Shown here: positions 17,738 to 19,502 of the stretch, piece after piece | How the letters are laid out: the number at the start of each line of letters is the position of its first letter | How positions within the stretch are numbered: the stretch's first letter is position 1 | Source: Physocladia obscura | Lineage: Eukaryota; Chytridiomycota; Chytridiomycetes; Chytridiales; Chytriomycetaceae | DNA: 19,502 bases | Direction: 5' to 3' | NCBI GenBank assembly: GCA_027596945.1 | Contig: JADGJH010000396.1 | Coordinates: forward strand, 1-19,502 | Program-made: the position numbers and the translations under genes | The notes under the pieces: model-generated | What the model was told of the DNA's origin: nothing | The model's database searches: none | Seen by the model: the letters and a program-made list of their open reading frames with translations, nothing else

Positions 17738-18380
17738 AGACAAAAAATTGGGGTTTCTTTTTGAATCAATTTCTTATTATTGAATGATGTCCCCTTTTTT
17801 GTATTTTTGTTTTTGTCTGAACAAATCTGATGATAAACAATAAATTTTCCACTCAGATTTATCAAAATGTATAATAAAATTTATGACAAATAGTTTTCCA
17901 TTCGTTCAAGTTTCAACAGCAGCCAAAATAAATGAAGATAATGGAATGAATTCATAACATTTGTTCATGCCAGCAAAAGAAAGGTGAGAAAATAAATCAA
18001 ATCTGTAGAAACTGTTGGAAAGACAGAGAAATCAGCCGTTGCATTAGAAATGCAAATATTACTAGCATTGCCATATTGTTCTGCCCAATGCTGTTTAATA
18101 AGACATGGCAAATAATATTGTTATAGAAGTTGATGGTCAACGATCCATCAGACGATAAAGCGTGCTCCTGGTAAGCCGAATTGAATGGAAATTGGTCAAT
18201 TATGATGCAAAAACTAAGTAGGACAGCATGCTGTGTTCGACTTCAAAGTGCAAGATCATTGTGTTTTATATTACGAGCCAGATATTTTTACTGAGGAACG
18301 CAGATTTCCGCGCCGAAAGTTGGGAACCATTGTCTGTAACTTTAATTTTTTTTACTTTGCTTTTCTATAATAAACCGTTT
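17738..18380. other. 3' UTR of the Ede1-like gene and intergenic sequence
   Basis: AATAAA at 17839-17844, about 100 nt after the stop, is the likely poly(A) signal, with a second A/T-rich signal at about 17870. From about 17880 to 18380 I see no gene. CpG is present from about 18030, for example ACGAGCC and CGCGCCG at 18275-18325, so this is host-like rather than methylation-decayed sequence. Confidence 0.5.
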
Positions 18381-18815
18381 TTGAAATAGCCATCACATCA
18401 AACTTTCCGTATTTAGAAAAAACTTCTATTCGTTCACACAACAGTCGAAGCTGCCACACCTCCAGCCGTCGTTGTTGTACGCGTAGCAACATCAATAACC
18501 GGTACTTGCCCTTATGACTATCAACTGGTACGGCTACAATTAACGGCAAAGCAGTAACAGATACAATTAGAGCATTTACAGAAACTGAGGCAATCTGCGA
18601 TTGTGCAGCAGATATGCAAGCGAAGCTGCTGCAACATTACTGGAGATGGCTGGGATAACAGGAGTGACAAAAGGTCCTGCAAACTTGGTGCAGAGATTTT
18701 CTTGACCGGAACGACTGCAGTCGTTGCTGTCACTTCAGCAGAAACAGTAAATTTAGCTGTTGCATGAGACACTGTCGTAGTTGACGAGAAAATTGTCAGA
18801 AATAAAGATTTCATT
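18381..18815. pseudogene. Ala/Thr/Val-rich coding-like patch, decayed, unknown
   Basis: On both strands short frames read as Ala/Thr/Val/Ser-rich protein. On the + strand these include TTVEAATPPAVVVVRVATS at about 18442-18498, TATINGKAVTDTI at about 18532-18570 and AVVAVTSAETVNLAVA at about 18718-18765. Minus-strand 18521-18814 is also open (97 codons). The + strand phrases recall the linker of the neighbouring Ede1-like protein (TAVISGTPFTDAF, ETATAVNLAVE), but in a different order. With such biased composition the likeness may be chance. Either this is a decayed partial duplicate of the gene's 3' part or a relic of another low-complexity protein. No intact gene can be supported. Confidence 0.25.
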
Positions 18816-18862
18816 CATTGATGAAATCCAAAAATATGGCTGAACTGAAGGGGCCATCTTGG

Positions 18863-19000
18863 TTACGGGTTCAACGAGATCGTAATAATCGAAAAGAGCC
18901 TGTCGCCGGCGCGGCGTAGCGGCTTCGCTAATCGCTCTTGGCGTTGGTGAAAGCGACTGTAATATCGAACACCGAGCTGGCGGCTGTCTGCGCCGATCAT
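18863..19000 (-). CDS. Short CpG-rich minus-strand ORF, doubtful
   Basis: Forty-five codons from an ATG at 19000, and open further upstream to about 19048 without another start. The reading is Arg-rich and balanced (MIGADSRQLGVRYYSRF, then LAKPLRRAGDRLF). CpG density is very high at 18895-19020 compared with both sides. It may be an exon or a relic of a minus-strand gene, or simply the CpG-rich promoter region of the + strand gene that starts at 19134. I recognise no family. Confidence 0.2.
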   Translation of the reverse strand: MIGADSRQLGVRYYSRFHQRQERLAKPLRRAGDRLFSIITISLNP

Positions 19001-19133
19001 GCCGACGAGTTTGCCATGCCTCCTGGTAGGAGCAGTAGTGGAGGTTGTTTATTTGTAATATTGTTGATTTGAAATAAAGCTTTTCTTTTTGTTAATTGGA
19101 TTGGTGCTTGCTTGGTTTGGCTATACCCAAGTG

Positions 19134-19502
19134 ATGGACTTCAGTGCTGCCAGTGCCAGTGCCACCGGCGCAAGTGGCCCACAGGGAGTGGCGCGCACAC
19201 GCAGTCTCAAGGCCAGGAAGGGACTGGGGCTTATTGTGACGGGCAAGGCGCAGCTGGACCACCTCGCCGTGGCGCGCGTGCGGTCGCTGTCCGAGGGCGG
19301 AAACAGACTCGCCTCGCCGCACTCGCTGGTCCGATCGCGCACGATCAAACTGCAGTCCGAGCCACGTGACCAAGCAAATCAACGCGCCCCTTCCCCGGCC
19401 CCAATATACAACAACAACAACAACAACTACAACTACAACCACGCAACCGTTGCTTCTCCCTCGTCCGCCGAGTACCCGCCCTCTGTTTACTCACCCCCGG
19501 TC
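19134..19502 (+). CDS. Start of a Ser/Pro/Asn-rich protein, cut by the window end
   Basis: An ATG at 19134 opens a frame with no stop for 123 codons to the window edge. The N-terminus is Ala/Ser-rich (MDFSAASASATGASGP). A basic region follows with repeated R.xS sites (ARTRSLKARKGLG, RVRSLSEGG, LVRSRTIKL), which look like basophilic-kinase or 14-3-3-type sites. Then come a poly-Asn/Tyr run (YNNNNNNYNYNH) at 19407-19442 and Ser/Pro-rich sequence (SPSSAEYPPSVYSPP). The segment is GC- and CpG-rich with a strong third-position GC bias. That supports real coding sequence and makes the minus-strand frame with a poly-Val run (19092-19442) a shadow. The protein is mostly disordered so far, and a regulatory or cytoskeletal protein is possible. 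The folded part must lie beyond the window. Confidence 0.65.
   Translation, partial: MDFSAASASATGASGPQGVARTRSLKARKGLGLIVTGKAQLDHLAVARVRSLSEGGNRLASPHSLVRSRTIKLQSEPRDQANQRAPSPAPIYNNNNNNYNYNHATVASPSSAEYPPSVYSPPV

Noticed and set aside
19092..19442. Minus-strand ORF starting with a run of Val
   Set aside because: It is the antisense of the Asn/Tyr codon run in the + strand frame from 19134, which has better codon statistics and a clear ATG.

Overview
The window looks like nuclear DNA of a fungus, probably an early-diverging (chytrid-like) one. Three things point there: a gene broken by seven short GT-AG introns (50-93 nt), an Ede1/Eps15-type endocytic protein that ends in a UBA domain, and AT-rich intergenic DNA. 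The lineage is inferred from gene architecture, not measured.

Positions 1 to about 5.65 kb are a graveyard of old mobile DNA. They hold a short, badly decayed family-B DNA polymerase fragment (about 165-560), a decayed DDE_1 (CENP-B/pogo/Tigger-like) transposase (about 690-2062), a cluster of short inverted repeats, a minisatellite with a 32-bp period (about 2935-3290), a possible BED/hAT-type N-terminal fragment (about 3770-4195), and stretches I cannot assign. CpG is almost absent here: I count five CpG in the first 4.4 kb. This fits long-term cytosine methylation and deamination.

Positions about 5.65 to 10.7 kb hold a second, better preserved relic. In order on the + strand it has a family-B DNA polymerase with motifs A, B and C, an SF1 (Pif1/RecD-like) helicase, an HNH-type nuclease domain, and a SIAH-like RING plus zinc-finger ubiquitin-ligase-like protein. 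Two small ORFs lie on the opposite strand at the right end. An 18-bp identical direct repeat sits near each edge (5734-5751 and 10639-10656). All the + strand genes carry stops and frame changes. Together they look like an integrated self-replicating element (virus-like or linear-plasmid-like) whose gene set I cannot match to a named family.

From about 10.7 kb the sequence becomes CpG-rich and gene-bearing. 11401-13104 is an intact intronless gene for a polytopic membrane protein with a nitrilase-fold domain, resembling bacterial apolipoprotein N-acyltransferase (Lnt). 13615-17737 is an eight-exon EDE1/EPS15-like gene with three EH domains, a long coiled coil, a Pro/Ser/Ala-rich linker with AP-2-type DPF and FxDxF motifs, and a C-terminal UBA. 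17.74-19.13 kb is intergenic, with a decayed Ala/Thr/Val-rich coding-like patch and a CpG-rich patch. At 19134 a new GC-rich, Ser/Pro/Asn-rich gene opens and runs off the window.

The host genes share no obvious pathway. The Ede1-like protein belongs to early clathrin-mediated endocytosis and the Lnt-like protein to membrane acyl or amide chemistry. The two polymerase relics suggest the same element family entered this locus at least twice.
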